64,000 nt of DNA, taken from the NCBI RefSeq assembly GCF_021227995.1, contig NZ_CP089301.1, positions 744,001 to 808,000 on the forward strand, in the 5' to 3' direction. Of the stretch, positions 55,047 to 63,583 are shown in pieces. The stretch is from Novosphingobium kaempferiae (GTDB lineage Bacteria; Pseudomonadota; Alphaproteobacteria; Sphingomonadales; Sphingomonadaceae). The notes below the pieces were generated by a model. The model saw only the letters and a program-made list of their open reading frames with translations. It ran no database searches and was not told where the DNA came from. The position numbers and the translations under genes were made by a program. How positions within the stretch are numbered: position 1 is the stretch's first letter; each line of letters starts with the position of its first letter.

Positions 55047-56606
55047 ATGAACCTTGGCAGAAGAACGCGCCGCGCCGTCACCTCGCTGCTGGCATTCACG
55101 ATGCTGACCGGCGCGCCGCAGGCTTTCGCGAAGGAGGCTCCGGTCGCATCGCAGGCACAGGCGGCGGCTCGCCCCAACATCCTCTTCATCCTGATCGACG
55201 ACCTCAAGCCCGCGATCCACGGCTACGGCGACCCGACCGCCATCACGCCCAACATCGACCGCCTGATCGCGCGCGGCACGCGGTTCGACCTTGCGTATGC
55301 CAACCAGGCGGTCTGCGCGCCCAGCCGCCTCAACCTGATGAGCGGGGCGCGTTCGACGTCCTCGGGCATCTACGATTTCGGCATGAACCTGCGCGACTTC
55401 ATGCCGAACACGGTCACGCTGCCGCAGTACTTCATGAAGGCGGGTTACCGCGCGGAAAGCATGGGCAAGGTCTTCCACATCGGCCACGGCACGGTGGGCG
55501 ACCCGCAGAGCTTCTCCGTCCCGCCGCACAAGGATCACGTCATCGAATACGTCTCGCCCGAGGCGCTGGCGGTGGGCCATACGCGCGAGGAGGCGCTGTT
55601 CAACGAGTTCGAACTGCCTGACGAGGACGTCTGGGAATTCTCGCGCACGCTGCCCAAAGGCGTCGCCTGGGAAGACCCCGACGTGCCCGACGACGCCTAT
55701 GCGGACGGGCGGACGGCGCAATATGCCATCGGCCGCCTCGATGCGCTGAAGGGCTCGAAGCAGCCGTTCTTCCTCGCGGTCGGCTTCGCGCGCCCGCACC
55801 TGCCGTTCTCGGTGCCGAAGAAGTACTGGAACATGTACGATCCGGCGAAATTGCCGATGCCGCAGTTCGAGCGTATGCCCGAAGGCGCGCCCGCCTTCGC
55901 GGGCAAGGTCGGCGGAGAGATCAACGCCTATACCCCGGTCCCGCCGGAGACGCCCGAGGCGCAGTACCCCGATGAACTCAAGCGCAAGCTGATCCACGGC
56001 TACTACGCGGGCGTCAGCTATACCGACGCGCAGATCGGCAAGGTGCTCGACGAACTGGAGCGCACCGGCCTTGCCGAGAATACCATCGTCGTCCTTTGGG
56101 GCGACCATGGCTATCACCTCGGCGACCATGCAATCTGGACCAAGCACACCAATTACGAGCAGGCGGCGCACCAGCCGCTGATCTTCGCAGGTCCGGGCGT
56201 GGCGAAGGGCGCATCGACCCGCCAGCCCGCCGAGACGGTCGACATCTACCCGACGCTTGCCGCGCTGGCCGGGCTGCCTGCACCCAAGGGTCCGCAGCCG
56301 ATGGACGGCATCAGCCTGAAGCCCGTGCTGGAGAACGGCGCGACACGCCTGCGCGGTTACGCCTACCACTTCTACAACCGCCCGCATCGCTGGGGCCAGG
56401 CGATCCGCACCGAGCAGTTCCGCCTCGTGCGCTGGACCCACGACCAGACGGGGGAGCGGGTGTTCGAACTCTACGACCTCGTCAACGATCCGGGCGAAAC
56501 CCGCAACATGGCGGCGGACAAGCCCGAGGTCGTGAAGGAACTCGACGCCGTGCTCGACCGCCAGCCCAAACCCAAGCCGCTGCCCAAGCCGAAGGGCAAA
56601 GCCTGA
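55047..56606 (+). CDS. S1 sulfatase, iduronate-2-sulfatase-like (sulfatase E)
   Basis: A 519-aa secreted sulfatase. It has a signal peptide to about residue 28, metal ligands Asp51-Asp52 (FILIDDLKPAIHGYGD) and formylglycine site Cys90-A-P-S-R-L-N-L-M-S-G. The DDLKP start, GKVFHIGHG, FLAVGFARPHLPF and GDHGYHLGDHAIWTKHTNYE segments are those of the iduronate-2-sulfatase-like S1_7 group, which includes enzymes acting on glycosaminoglycans and ulvan. The ATG at 55047 has AAGGGA 6 bases upstream. The C-terminus ends in a Pro/Lys repeat (PKPKPLPKPKGKA). Confidence 0.92.
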   Translation: MNLGRRTRRAVTSLLAFTMLTGAPQAFAKEAPVASQAQAAARPNILFILIDDLKPAIHGYGDPTAITPNIDRLIARGTRFDLAYANQAVCAPSRLNLMSGARSTSSGIYDFGMNLRDFMPNTVTLPQYFMKAGYRAESMGKVFHIGHGTVGDPQSFSVPPHKDHVIEYVSPEALAVGHTREEALFNEFELPDEDVWEFSRTLPKGVAWEDPDVPDDAYADGRTAQYAIGRLDALKGSKQPFFLAVGFARPHLPFSVPKKYWNMYDPAKLPMPQFERMPEGAPAFAGKVGGEINAYTPVPPETPEAQYPDELKRKLIHGYYAGVSYTDAQIGKVLDELERTGLAENTIVVLWGDHGYHLGDHAIWTKHTNYEQAAHQPLIFAGPGVAKGASTRQPAETVDIYPTLAALAGLPAPKGPQPMDGISLKPVLENGATRLRGYAYHFYNRPHRWGQAIRTEQFRLVRWTHDQTGERVFELYDLVNDPGETRNMAADKPEVVKELDAVLDRQPKPKPLPKPKGKA

Positions 56607-56667
56607 CCGCTTGTCCCGAGACTGCGGTTGACACTCGGGGGCGTCCTCGGGGACATGGGGCGGGATC

Positions 56668-57666
56668 TTGCCAAGGCAGACTGAGGTAGCAGGACGAGTG
56701 GAAGTGGAAGTGGAAGCGGCATCGACTGCGGGCATGGTCCTGATTCCCGCAGGCACCTTCACGATGGGATCGGACAGGTTCTATCCCGAGGAAGCTCCGC
56801 TGCGCCGCGTTTTCGTCGACGCTTACTGGATCGACGAGATTCCGGTGACCAACCGACAGTTCGCGGCTTTCGTGGAGGCGACCGGCTACACGACGGTCGC
56901 CGAGATCGCGCCCGACCCCAGGGACTACCCCGATATGCTGCCGGGCATGGACCGCGCCGGGTCGCTGGTCTTCCACAAGAGCCCGGTCCCGGTCGATACC
57001 TCGAACCCGGGCAACTGGTGGCGGTTCGAATTCGGCGCGGACTGGCGCCATCCGCTCGGCCCCGGCAGCGACATCGAAAGCCTGGGGCTGTGGGACCATC
57101 CTGTCGTCCAGGTCGCCTATGCCGATGCGGAAGCCTATGCCCGGTGGAGCGGGAAGGAACTGCCCTCGGAGGCGGAATTCGAATTCGCCGCACGCGGTGG
57201 CCTCGAAGCCGCAGACTATGCCTGGGGCGACACCCTGGCTCCGGACGGCGCGATGATGGCCAATTACTGGCAGGGCCTGTTCCCCTTTGCCAACCAGATG
57301 CTCGACGGGTGGGAGCGCACGTCCCCGGTCAAGACATATCCGGCGAACGGGTACGGCCTTTTCGACATGATCGGCAACACTTGGGAGTGGACCAGCGACT
57401 GGTGGAGCCAAACTCCGCGAGGCGCCAGAAAGGCTCCTGCGTCAAAATCGTGCTGCATGGCGAGAAACCCGCGCGGCGCGAAATTGAGTGACAGCTTCGA
57501 CCCAGCCCATCCTGGGGTCAGGATCGGTCGAAAGGTACTCAAGGGCGGATCCCATTTGTGCGCCGAGAACTACTGCCAACGCTATCGTCCGGCTGCGCGG
57601 CACCCGGAAATGATTGACTCCGCGACGTCCCACATCGGGTTTCGATGCGTATCCCGCGATAGTTAA
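56668..57666 (+). CDS. Formylglycine-generating enzyme (sulfatase-modifying factor)
   Basis: A 332-aa FGE-sulfatase-domain protein that converts the sulfatase Cys to formylglycine with copper and oxygen. Visible are GMVLIPAGTFTMGSD, PVTNRQFAAFVEATGY, LPSEAEFEFAARGG, GNTWEWTSDWW, and the active-site pair Cys298 and Cys303 in GGSHLCAENYCQRYR, then HIGFRC; the Cys spacing matches human FGE. No signal peptide is seen, so it acts in the cytoplasm before export. The start is uncertain: TTG at 56668, GTG at 56698 or ATG at 56734. It closes the sulfatase unit and can serve all five sulfatases. Confidence 0.93.
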   Translation: MPRQTEVAGRVEVEVEAASTAGMVLIPAGTFTMGSDRFYPEEAPLRRVFVDAYWIDEIPVTNRQFAAFVEATGYTTVAEIAPDPRDYPDMLPGMDRAGSLVFHKSPVPVDTSNPGNWWRFEFGADWRHPLGPGSDIESLGLWDHPVVQVAYADAEAYARWSGKELPSEAEFEFAARGGLEAADYAWGDTLAPDGAMMANYWQGLFPFANQMLDGWERTSPVKTYPANGYGLFDMIGNTWEWTSDWWSQTPRGARKAPASKSCCMARNPRGAKLSDSFDPAHPGVRIGRKVLKGGSHLCAENYCQRYRPAARHPEMIDSATSHIGFRCVSRDS

Positions 57667-57815
57667 ACGTGAAAATTGTCCAAGCCGGACCGAATGGCCG
57701 CGTCCGAAAGCCGGAAGTGGGCCGCCGTACGGCGACACAGGGCGCACAGAAAACCGACCGGTTTGCGCAAGGTGAACGGCGAGTTACGGCAGAAGCGGAC
57801 GCCTTCAAAGTAGCG

Positions 57816-58709
57816 CTAGGGCAAAAAGAAGCTCATTCGTGCAATGTCGTCAAGCAAATCGGGACCGGTTGATTCCCATCCCAGTCGGCTGCGGGTCCAT
57901 GCGCTCGATGCGCTCATATCCAGGCTTGCGAACATGGCGAACCAGCCAAAATAGCTTGGCGCCTCCTCGGTGGGGATCGATACCACCGGCTTGCCAAGCC
58001 CTCTGCCCACCGCCTTTGCGATCTGATGGAAGGGCACACCCTCTTCGGCGACGGCATTGTAGCGTTCGCCTGCCTGGCCCCTTTCCATCGCCAGGCGGAA
58101 CAGTCGTGCGACGTCGGCGACCGGTGCGGCCGACCAGCGATTGGCCCCTTCTTCGACAAAAGCTACCATTTCCTTCTCGCGGCACAGCGCAACATAAGGC
58201 GTGACCAGGCCCTGTTTCACATCGTCGTGCACCTGAGGCAGGCGCACCACGCGAACGTCGACGCCGCTCGCCAACACATCATTGCCCGCAAGTTCGGATG
58301 CGATCCGCGGAACCGGGTGATCGAGGTTGAGTACGGCCTCGATCGCTGGCTCGCTATTTCCCCGCTCGCCAATCCCGACCGCAGACGTGATGATGAGGGG
58401 ACGCGCCGAACCTTTGAGTTCAGCACCGAGCGCCCCGATCACGCGACGGTCCTGCTCGCAATTGGCCACATAACGGCTGAAATCATGATCGAAGGCGGTG
58501 TGGATGACGGCGTCGGCCTGCGCTGCTCCTGCCCGCATAGCATCGAGGTCGCCAAGCTCCGCTCGATGGACCTCGGCGCCCATCATCGCGAGCGCTTTTG
58601 CGCCAGAATCCGACCGGGTCATGCCAAGCACCTGATGGCCGGCCCTGATCAGTTCCTGCGCCACCTTTGCGCCGATAAACCCTGTAGCACCCGTTAGAAA
58701 GACACGCAT
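57816..58709 (-). CDS. NAD(P)-binding epimerase-like oxidoreductase (extended SDR)
   Basis: A 297-aa extended SDR/NmrA-like protein with TGATGFIG (7-14) and an IITSAVG segment; the usual YxxxK motif is not evident, so it may be an atypical member as in the flavonol-reductase/YeeZ-like group. The ATG at 58709 begins right at the Rossmann fold; the upstream frame is not conserved. It is divergent from the XRE regulator with a palindrome in the shared gap, so that regulator probably controls it. Substrate unknown. Confidence 0.85.
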   Translation of the reverse strand: MRVFLTGATGFIGAKVAQELIRAGHQVLGMTRSDSGAKALAMMGAEVHRAELGDLDAMRAGAAQADAVIHTAFDHDFSRYVANCEQDRRVIGALGAELKGSARPLIITSAVGIGERGNSEPAIEAVLNLDHPVPRIASELAGNDVLASGVDVRVVRLPQVHDDVKQGLVTPYVALCREKEMVAFVEEGANRWSAAPVADVARLFRLAMERGQAGERYNAVAEEGVPFHQIAKAVGRGLGKPVVSIPTEEAPSYFGWFAMFASLDMSASSAWTRSRLGWESTGPDLLDDIARMSFFLP

Positions 58710-58762
58710 GCCATCACTCCATGATTGCTGGGCCCTCACTCTCGGCGCATAAGCTATCGTGC

Positions 58763-58790
58763 TAAAGTAGTGACTTTATCATGGTATAAT
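58763..58790 (+). promoter_or_regulatory. Operator palindrome and -10 box of the XRE regulator
   Basis: TAAAGT-AGTG-ACTTTA (58763-58778) is a perfect palindrome directly before a consensus TATAAT at 58785-58790, 18 bases upstream of the regulator start. The palindrome covers where the -35 region would be. No good -35 box is visible. Confidence 0.65.
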
Positions 58791-58808
58791 CTTCAACTGG
58801 ATGCCCCG

Positions 58809-59648
58809 ATGGATGACAGCAAAGACTTCGGTGCTTTCCTGCGCGATCGCCGTGCGCGGCTGGACCCGGCCAGCTTCGGCTTTGCCCGCGGGCGCCGCCG
58901 CACGCCCGGCCTGCGGCGCGAGGAGGTAGCGCAGCGCGCCAATATCAGCCCGACCTGGTACACTTGGCTCGAACAAGGGCGCGGCGGGGCGCCCTCGGCC
59001 GACGTGCTCGATCGGATCGCCTCGGGCCTCATGCTTACCCAGGCCGAACGCGAACATATGTTCATGCTTGGCCTCGGCCGGCCACCGGAAGTGCGCTATC
59101 ATCATGCGGACAGCGTGTCGCCGCGGTTGCAGCGCGTGCTCGATGCGCTCACGACCAGCCCCGCAATCGTGAAGACGCCGACTTGGGATGTGCTCGCCTG
59201 GAACAAGGCGGCCGCCTTGCTGCTGACTGACTACGGAAAACTGCCGCCCGGCGAGCGCAACGTGCTGCGCCTGATGTTCAGCAATGCACATGTGCGTGCT
59301 GCGCAGGACGACTGGCAGGCGGTCGCGCGCTTCGTCGTCGGAGGATTGCGCGCCGATGCCGTCCGTGCAGGCGCAAGCGCCGAGGTTGCGCAGTTGGCCA
59401 AGGAACTTTCGCGCATGAGCCCAGAATTCGCGGCGCTGTGGAACGACAACGACATTACCGGCCAAGGTGACGGGCTCAAGCGGCTGCATCACAGCAAGAT
59501 CGGCTTGATCGAGCTCGAATTTTCCACCTTTGCGGTCGACGGCCGCACTGATCTGGCCATGGTCGTCTACAATCCGATCATGCCCGAAACCGCCGAACGG
59601 ATCGCAGCTTATGTCTCGAAAGGAAGCTTCGCAGATGGGGATGTTTAA
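58809..59648 (+). CDS. XRE-family regulator with MmyB-like ligand domain
   Basis: A 279-aa regulator. The N-terminal helix-turn-helix (about 5-70) has the family phrase RRRTPGLRREEVAQRANIS, then TWYTWLEQGR. The C-terminal half is the MmyB-like (MLTR) PAS-type ligand domain, with TWDVLAWNKAAALLL near residue 120 and LFHP-like positions replaced by YNPIMPET near the end. The ATG at 58809 fits the family start. Such regulators commonly control a neighbouring divergent SDR gene, as here. Confidence 0.9.
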   Translation: MDDSKDFGAFLRDRRARLDPASFGFARGRRRTPGLRREEVAQRANISPTWYTWLEQGRGGAPSADVLDRIASGLMLTQAEREHMFMLGLGRPPEVRYHHADSVSPRLQRVLDALTTSPAIVKTPTWDVLAWNKAAALLLTDYGKLPPGERNVLRLMFSNAHVRAAQDDWQAVARFVVGGLRADAVRAGASAEVAQLAKELSRMSPEFAALWNDNDITGQGDGLKRLHHSKIGLIELEFSTFAVDGRTDLAMVVYNPIMPETAERIAAYVSKGSFADGDV

Positions 59649-59681
59649 CCGGGGCGCCTCGCATTGACTTTTTGTTTGGAA

Positions 59682-59699
59682 CCTAACAATATTGTTGGG
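59682..59699. promoter_or_regulatory. MarR operator palindrome overlapping the start
   Basis: CCTAACAATATTGTTGGG is palindromic except for one pair and ends on the first base of the marR GTG. The AACAATATTGTT core is typical of MarR sites. Its position suggests autorepression. Confidence 0.75.
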
Positions 59700-60163
59700 T
59701 GGCTAGCAAACTCGACAGTTCGAAACGTGGCGCTGTGGCGGCCTGGGCCAAGCGCAGCTATTTTGCCGGACGCGCCGTGCTGGAGACGATGCTGCGCCCC
59801 CATGGGCTTGGATCGACGCAATGGTACGTCCTCTACCAGCTGGCGCATGACGGCCCGACGATGCAGCGCGATCTGCTGCGTATCCTGCAGATCGAACGCG
59901 CAACGCTGAGCGGCGTGGTCGGGGCGCTGGTGCGCGCCGGCCTTGTCGAACAGATTCCCGATCAAATCGACCAGCGGCAGAAACGGCTGCAATTGACGAA
60001 GTCCGGCGCCGCACTGTGGGCGACGCTTCCCGATCCGATTTCGCTCATCCATCACACCGCCTTCGAAGGGTTCGACGATGCCGATCTCGAAACCGCAGCA
60101 CGGGTGCTGCGCATCGCGACCGAGCGGCTCGACGCCTTGTCCCGGAAAGGACCCTCGCAATGA
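59699..60163 (+). CDS. MarR-family transcriptional regulator
   Basis: A 154-aa winged-helix regulator with helical N-terminus, WYVLYQLAHDGPTMQRDL and the recognition region IERATLSGVVGALVRAGLVE (about 65-85), then the wing DQRQKRLQLTKSG. The GTG start lies at the edge of its palindromic operator. It overlaps the next gene by 4 bases (ATGA), so the regulator and epimerase are translated together, and the operator would control both. Confidence 0.92.
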   Translation: MASKLDSSKRGAVAAWAKRSYFAGRAVLETMLRPHGLGSTQWYVLYQLAHDGPTMQRDLLRILQIERATLSGVVGALVRAGLVEQIPDQIDQRQKRLQLTKSGAALWATLPDPISLIHHTAFEGFDDADLETAARVLRIATERLDALSRKGPSQ

Positions 60164-60975
60164 CAATCCTCATCACAGGCGCGACCGGCCTTGTCGGCGC
60201 GCGCCTCCTGCCACGGCTGATCGCGCAGGGTGTCCCCTGCAAGGCGCTGCTGCGCTCGGGGAAAGCGGCTCCCGATGGCTGTCAGGCGGTTGAAGGGGAT
60301 TTGCTCGATCCTGCAACTTTGGCGGAGGCGCTGACGGGAGCGAGCACGATCATCCACCTTGCAGCGGTCTTTCGCACGCCGGACACCGACCTAATCTGGA
60401 AAAGCAATCTTGAGGGGACGTGCAACCTGATCGATGCGGCAAAGGCCCATGCTCCCGATGCGCGGCTCATCATGGCAAGCACCAGCCTCGTCTATGACAA
60501 GGATGCCGGCCGCCCGGGACGCGAGACGGACCGGTCCGAGCCCGTCCAAGCCTATCCCGCAAGCAAGCTTGCTGCTGAAGCCGCGCTCAAGAGCAGCGGT
60601 CTCACCTGGTCGATCCTGCGCTTCTCCTTCGTCTATGGTGATGGCGACGGGCACCTCGAAACCTTGCCCAAGCTTGCGGTCCAGGCTGGCTTTCACCCGG
60701 CGCAGCGAATGAGCATGATCCATCATCGCGATATAGCGGTTGCCATAACCCTCGCGCTCGACGGCGCGATGGACCGCCGGATCGTGAACCTCGTCGATGA
60801 GGCACCAATGTCGCTGTTCGAGCTTTGCGAACTCGTCGGCGAGGCGATGGCCCCCTCTGCGGAGCCGCTGGCCTATCCCTGGTACATGCAGGCCGACGGC
60901 ACGCTTGCGCGGCGACTGGGTTTTCGGCCAAGCGTCAGGACCGTCTATCAGGCGGTCGAGGAAAGCCTGATGTAG
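60160..60975 (+). CDS. NAD-dependent epimerase/dehydratase family protein
   Basis: A 271-aa extended SDR with TGATGLVG (6-13), a Ser/Thr segment MASTSLVYD, and the YPASK catalytic motif near residues 128-132. It is translationally coupled to the MarR gene. It ends 16 bases before the convergent SDR gene. Role probably in conversion of a small carbonyl or toxic compound sensed by MarR (inference). Confidence 0.88.
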   Translation: MTILITGATGLVGARLLPRLIAQGVPCKALLRSGKAAPDGCQAVEGDLLDPATLAEALTGASTIIHLAAVFRTPDTDLIWKSNLEGTCNLIDAAKAHAPDARLIMASTSLVYDKDAGRPGRETDRSEPVQAYPASKLAAEAALKSSGLTWSILRFSFVYGDGDGHLETLPKLAVQAGFHPAQRMSMIHHRDIAVAITLALDGAMDRRIVNLVDEAPMSLFELCELVGEAMAPSAEPLAYPWYMQADGTLARRLGFRPSVRTVYQAVEESLM

Positions 60976-60991
60976 CGGATCGGCGCGACGC

Positions 60992-61924
60992 TCAGGCTGG
61001 TGGGACGGTGCGGGCGAACGGATTACCCGTCAGTTCCTGCGACATCTCCCACAGCCGCGTGGCAACCGTCTGGTCCAGCGCTTGCGGCGGAATCTTCGCG
61101 GGCACCGGATGGCCGCGCGTCTCGCCGAGACTGTCTGGGCCATAATAGCCACCGCCCTTGGCTTGTGGTGCAGTCGCCGCGAATAGGGACGGCAATGCGC
61201 CTTGAGCTGCAGGCTGGAACAGGAACCAGAGTAGCGACCGGGCGACGCCGATCGCGCTGCGCCGGCCCGGCGCATTGTGGAGCAGGTCGGTGCGGGAGAC
61301 GCCAGGATGCGCCGCGATGCTCGAGACCCCCCAGCCGTGCGCCATGCTGAGGCGCTCGAGTTCGAACGAGAACATCAGGCAGGCAAGCTTCGACTGGCAA
61401 TAGACCGGCATCGGATCATACCAGCCTTGCGCGTTGATATCGTCGAGATGAATCGCGCCTTGCCTGGCGGCGATACTTGAAAGCGTAACGACACGCGCCC
61501 TGGCGCCATTCATGAGCAGCGGCATCAACCGGCCGGTAAGCGCGAAATGGCCGAGATAGTTGATGCCCAGTTGCTGCTCGAACCCGTCGGCGGTAGCCTG
61601 CCATTCGGGCGGTCGCATGACGCCCGCATTGTTGACGAGGATATCGAGACTGCTGCGCTGCTCGTGCAGACGGTCGGCAAAATCGGTAACCGAAGTCAGG
61701 TCCGCGAGATCGAGACGTTCGAAGCAGATCGTCGCGGACGGCACCGCGGCGCGGATGGCATTGGCCGCCTCCGCGCCCTTTGCCGGGTTACGGCCTGCGA
61801 GGATGATCTCCGCACCGGCGCGCGCCAGCGCCAGCGCGGTTTCGAAACCGAGCCCGCCCGGGCCAGTGATGACGGCCGAGCGGCCGTATTGCGGGGGAAT
61901 ATTGGCGGATGTCCAGCGGGACAT
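60992..61924 (-). CDS. SDR oxidoreductase, retinol-dehydrogenase-like
   Basis: A 310-aa SDR. The cofactor motif reads TGPGGLG, with GP in place of the usual GA; NNAG is near residue 95, Ser in TLSSIAA and the catalytic YCQSKLA near residue 174. The layout matches the long retinol-dehydrogenase/WWOX-like SDR branch. The ATG at 61924 was chosen over an earlier in-frame start that adds six residues. Downstream of the AraC gene and LysR remnant on the same strand. Confidence 0.88.
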   Translation of the reverse strand: MSRWTSANIPPQYGRSAVITGPGGLGFETALALARAGAEIILAGRNPAKGAEAANAIRAAVPSATICFERLDLADLTSVTDFADRLHEQRSSLDILVNNAGVMRPPEWQATADGFEQQLGINYLGHFALTGRLMPLLMNGARARVVTLSSIAARQGAIHLDDINAQGWYDPMPVYCQSKLACLMFSFELERLSMAHGWGVSSIAAHPGVSRTDLLHNAPGRRSAIGVARSLLWFLFQPAAQGALPSLFAATAPQAKGGGYYGPDSLGETRGHPVPAKIPPQALDQTVATRLWEMSQELTGNPFARTVPPA

Positions 61925-62129
61925 GGCAGTGCCTCTCGTCAACTTGGATGGTTGATGAAGAGGTAGAGCGTGGGCCCGTTTGCCGCATGCCCGAAGCCGG
62001 GAAAAACCTGCACGATCCTGCGAAACTGGAGCGACGCTGCCCGTGAGGCAGACATAGCCATGCTGCGCGAGATCGCCGTGCGAGATTAAACGACTGGCCT
62101 AGCCCTTGCCGACCTTACTTGCTCGAAGC

Positions 62130-62517
62130 GTCTCCTTGAAAAGTTCGAAGTCCGTCGTTCCCTCCCGATGGGGTGATAGAGGTGGTAGCCGGCGAACGGC
62201 TCGCACTATGTCTCGAGCAGACAGATGAGACGGCCATCGGCAATCGGCGCAGCTACCCGATGTTCCAGAATGTAGAGGACGCCGAACCCCTGGAGCGCGG
62301 CTGCGACCCGCAGGTCACGGTCGTCGAACCGGGCCACGGCCTGACGTGACCGGCCCGGCGATCCGAAGCAGCTTGCCGCGCGGATCGCAACGCTTGCATC
62401 GCAGGACGACCCGCCATCGCCGCTCATGTTCGGCAACCACGCTTGGCAGTGGGCCGGCACGAAGGTCGACAAGTAACGGGTGCAGATCGACCTATCTACC
62501 GATCGCTGCTGACCCAT
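62130..62517 (-). pseudogene. Broken LysR-family regulator, C-terminal part
   Basis: The minus-strand frame has the end of a LysR ligand domain: DLRVAAALQGFGVLYILEHRV, then IADGRLICLLE. A TAG at 62208-62206 interrupts it, and in the same frame directly after it reads CEPFAGYHLYHPIGRE, the usual LysR ending (W-C-x-P-F-x-G-Y-x-L-Y-x-P). The DNA-binding half is missing. The rest of the gap 61925-62535 shows no other gene. Confidence 0.7.
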
Positions 62518-62535
62518 CAGCAGCCGGGCTGCCGA

Positions 62536-63531
62536 CTAGCCCGCACCGACCTCGGCTAGCAGCGCCCGGCGCATCATCACGTCGCGCTTTGGCGCGATGC
62601 CGAAGTTGCGGCTGTATTCGCGGCTGAACTGGGAGGCGCTTTCATAGCCGACCTGATAGGCGGCGTCGGTCACATTGGCGGCTTCGGCGATCATAAGCCG
62701 CCGTGCCTCGAGCAGGCGCAACTGCTTCTGGAACTGGACCGGGGTCATCAAGGTGAGCGCTTTGAAATGCTGATGGAAGGAGGACGGGCTCATCCCAGCA
62801 ATATCGGCCAGTTGCTCGATACGCAGCGTTTGCGCGAAATTCACGCGCATCACCCGGATCGCCCGGCTGACACGCTCAAGATGGCTTTCGGGCATCACCT
62901 GCTTGCTGACCTCGCCGCCATGCGGACCGGTGAGTAGCCAATAATAGATCTCGCGCATCACCGCCGGATAGAGGATCGGCACCGCCTCTGGCGTCTGCGC
63001 CATTCGCATCAGCCGCACCAGGCAATCAGTAAGCTGGTCGCCGATCTTGGTCACGAACAGGCTTGGGCCGTCATGGCTTCTGGGCGCGGGAGGCTTGGGC
63101 AGTTGTTCGAGTACGCTGCGCAGCAACTCAGCGTCGAACTCGATGACCATTCCGAGAAAGGGCTCATCGGGACTGGAGCCGACGATCCGCCCCGTTGCCG
63201 GGATCTCCATGTTGACGATCAGACATTCCATCACGCCATATTCAAGCGACTGGCCACCGAACTCGATTTGCTTGAGGCCTTCGAACACGATGCAAAGCGA
63301 CGGCTTGTAGATCTGTGGATTGGCTGGAACGTGGCGCTTGGCGCGGATCACGTTGACGCCGGGCATCGGCAGGGGGAACTGGCCTTCGCCGCCGCCGAGC
63401 GCATTTACATGCGCGAGCACGCTGTCCCGCAATTGCGGCGGCAGACGATTCTCCGAGGCACGCGGCAGCACCGCGCGGGCGTCATTTGTAGGAAAAGGCA
63501 AGATTCTTGCGGTTTCCGGCATTCTGCTCAT
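62536..63531 (-). CDS. AraC-family regulator (AraC_N cupin type)
   Basis: A 331-aa regulator. The N-terminal part (about 60-200) is the AraC_N cupin-like ligand domain (KPSLCIVFEGLKQIEFG), and the C-terminus (about 225-320) has two helix-turn-helix units: IEQLADIAGMSPSSFHQHFK and VTDAAYQVGYESASQFSREY. The ATG at 63531 has AAGGAGTG upstream. It is divergent from an MFS transporter gene with only 52 bases between, so it likely controls that transporter. Confidence 0.93.
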   Translation of the reverse strand: MSRMPETARILPFPTNDARAVLPRASENRLPPQLRDSVLAHVNALGGGEGQFPLPMPGVNVIRAKRHVPANPQIYKPSLCIVFEGLKQIEFGGQSLEYGVMECLIVNMEIPATGRIVGSSPDEPFLGMVIEFDAELLRSVLEQLPKPPAPRSHDGPSLFVTKIGDQLTDCLVRLMRMAQTPEAVPILYPAVMREIYYWLLTGPHGGEVSKQVMPESHLERVSRAIRVMRVNFAQTLRIEQLADIAGMSPSSFHQHFKALTLMTPVQFQKQLRLLEARRLMIAEAANVTDAAYQVGYESASQFSREYSRNFGIAPKRDVMMRRALLAEVGAG

Positions 63532-63583
63532 CGAACACTCCTTATAGCTTGATGGTCCCAATCAGCCGAGGAGTGCCTCTATA

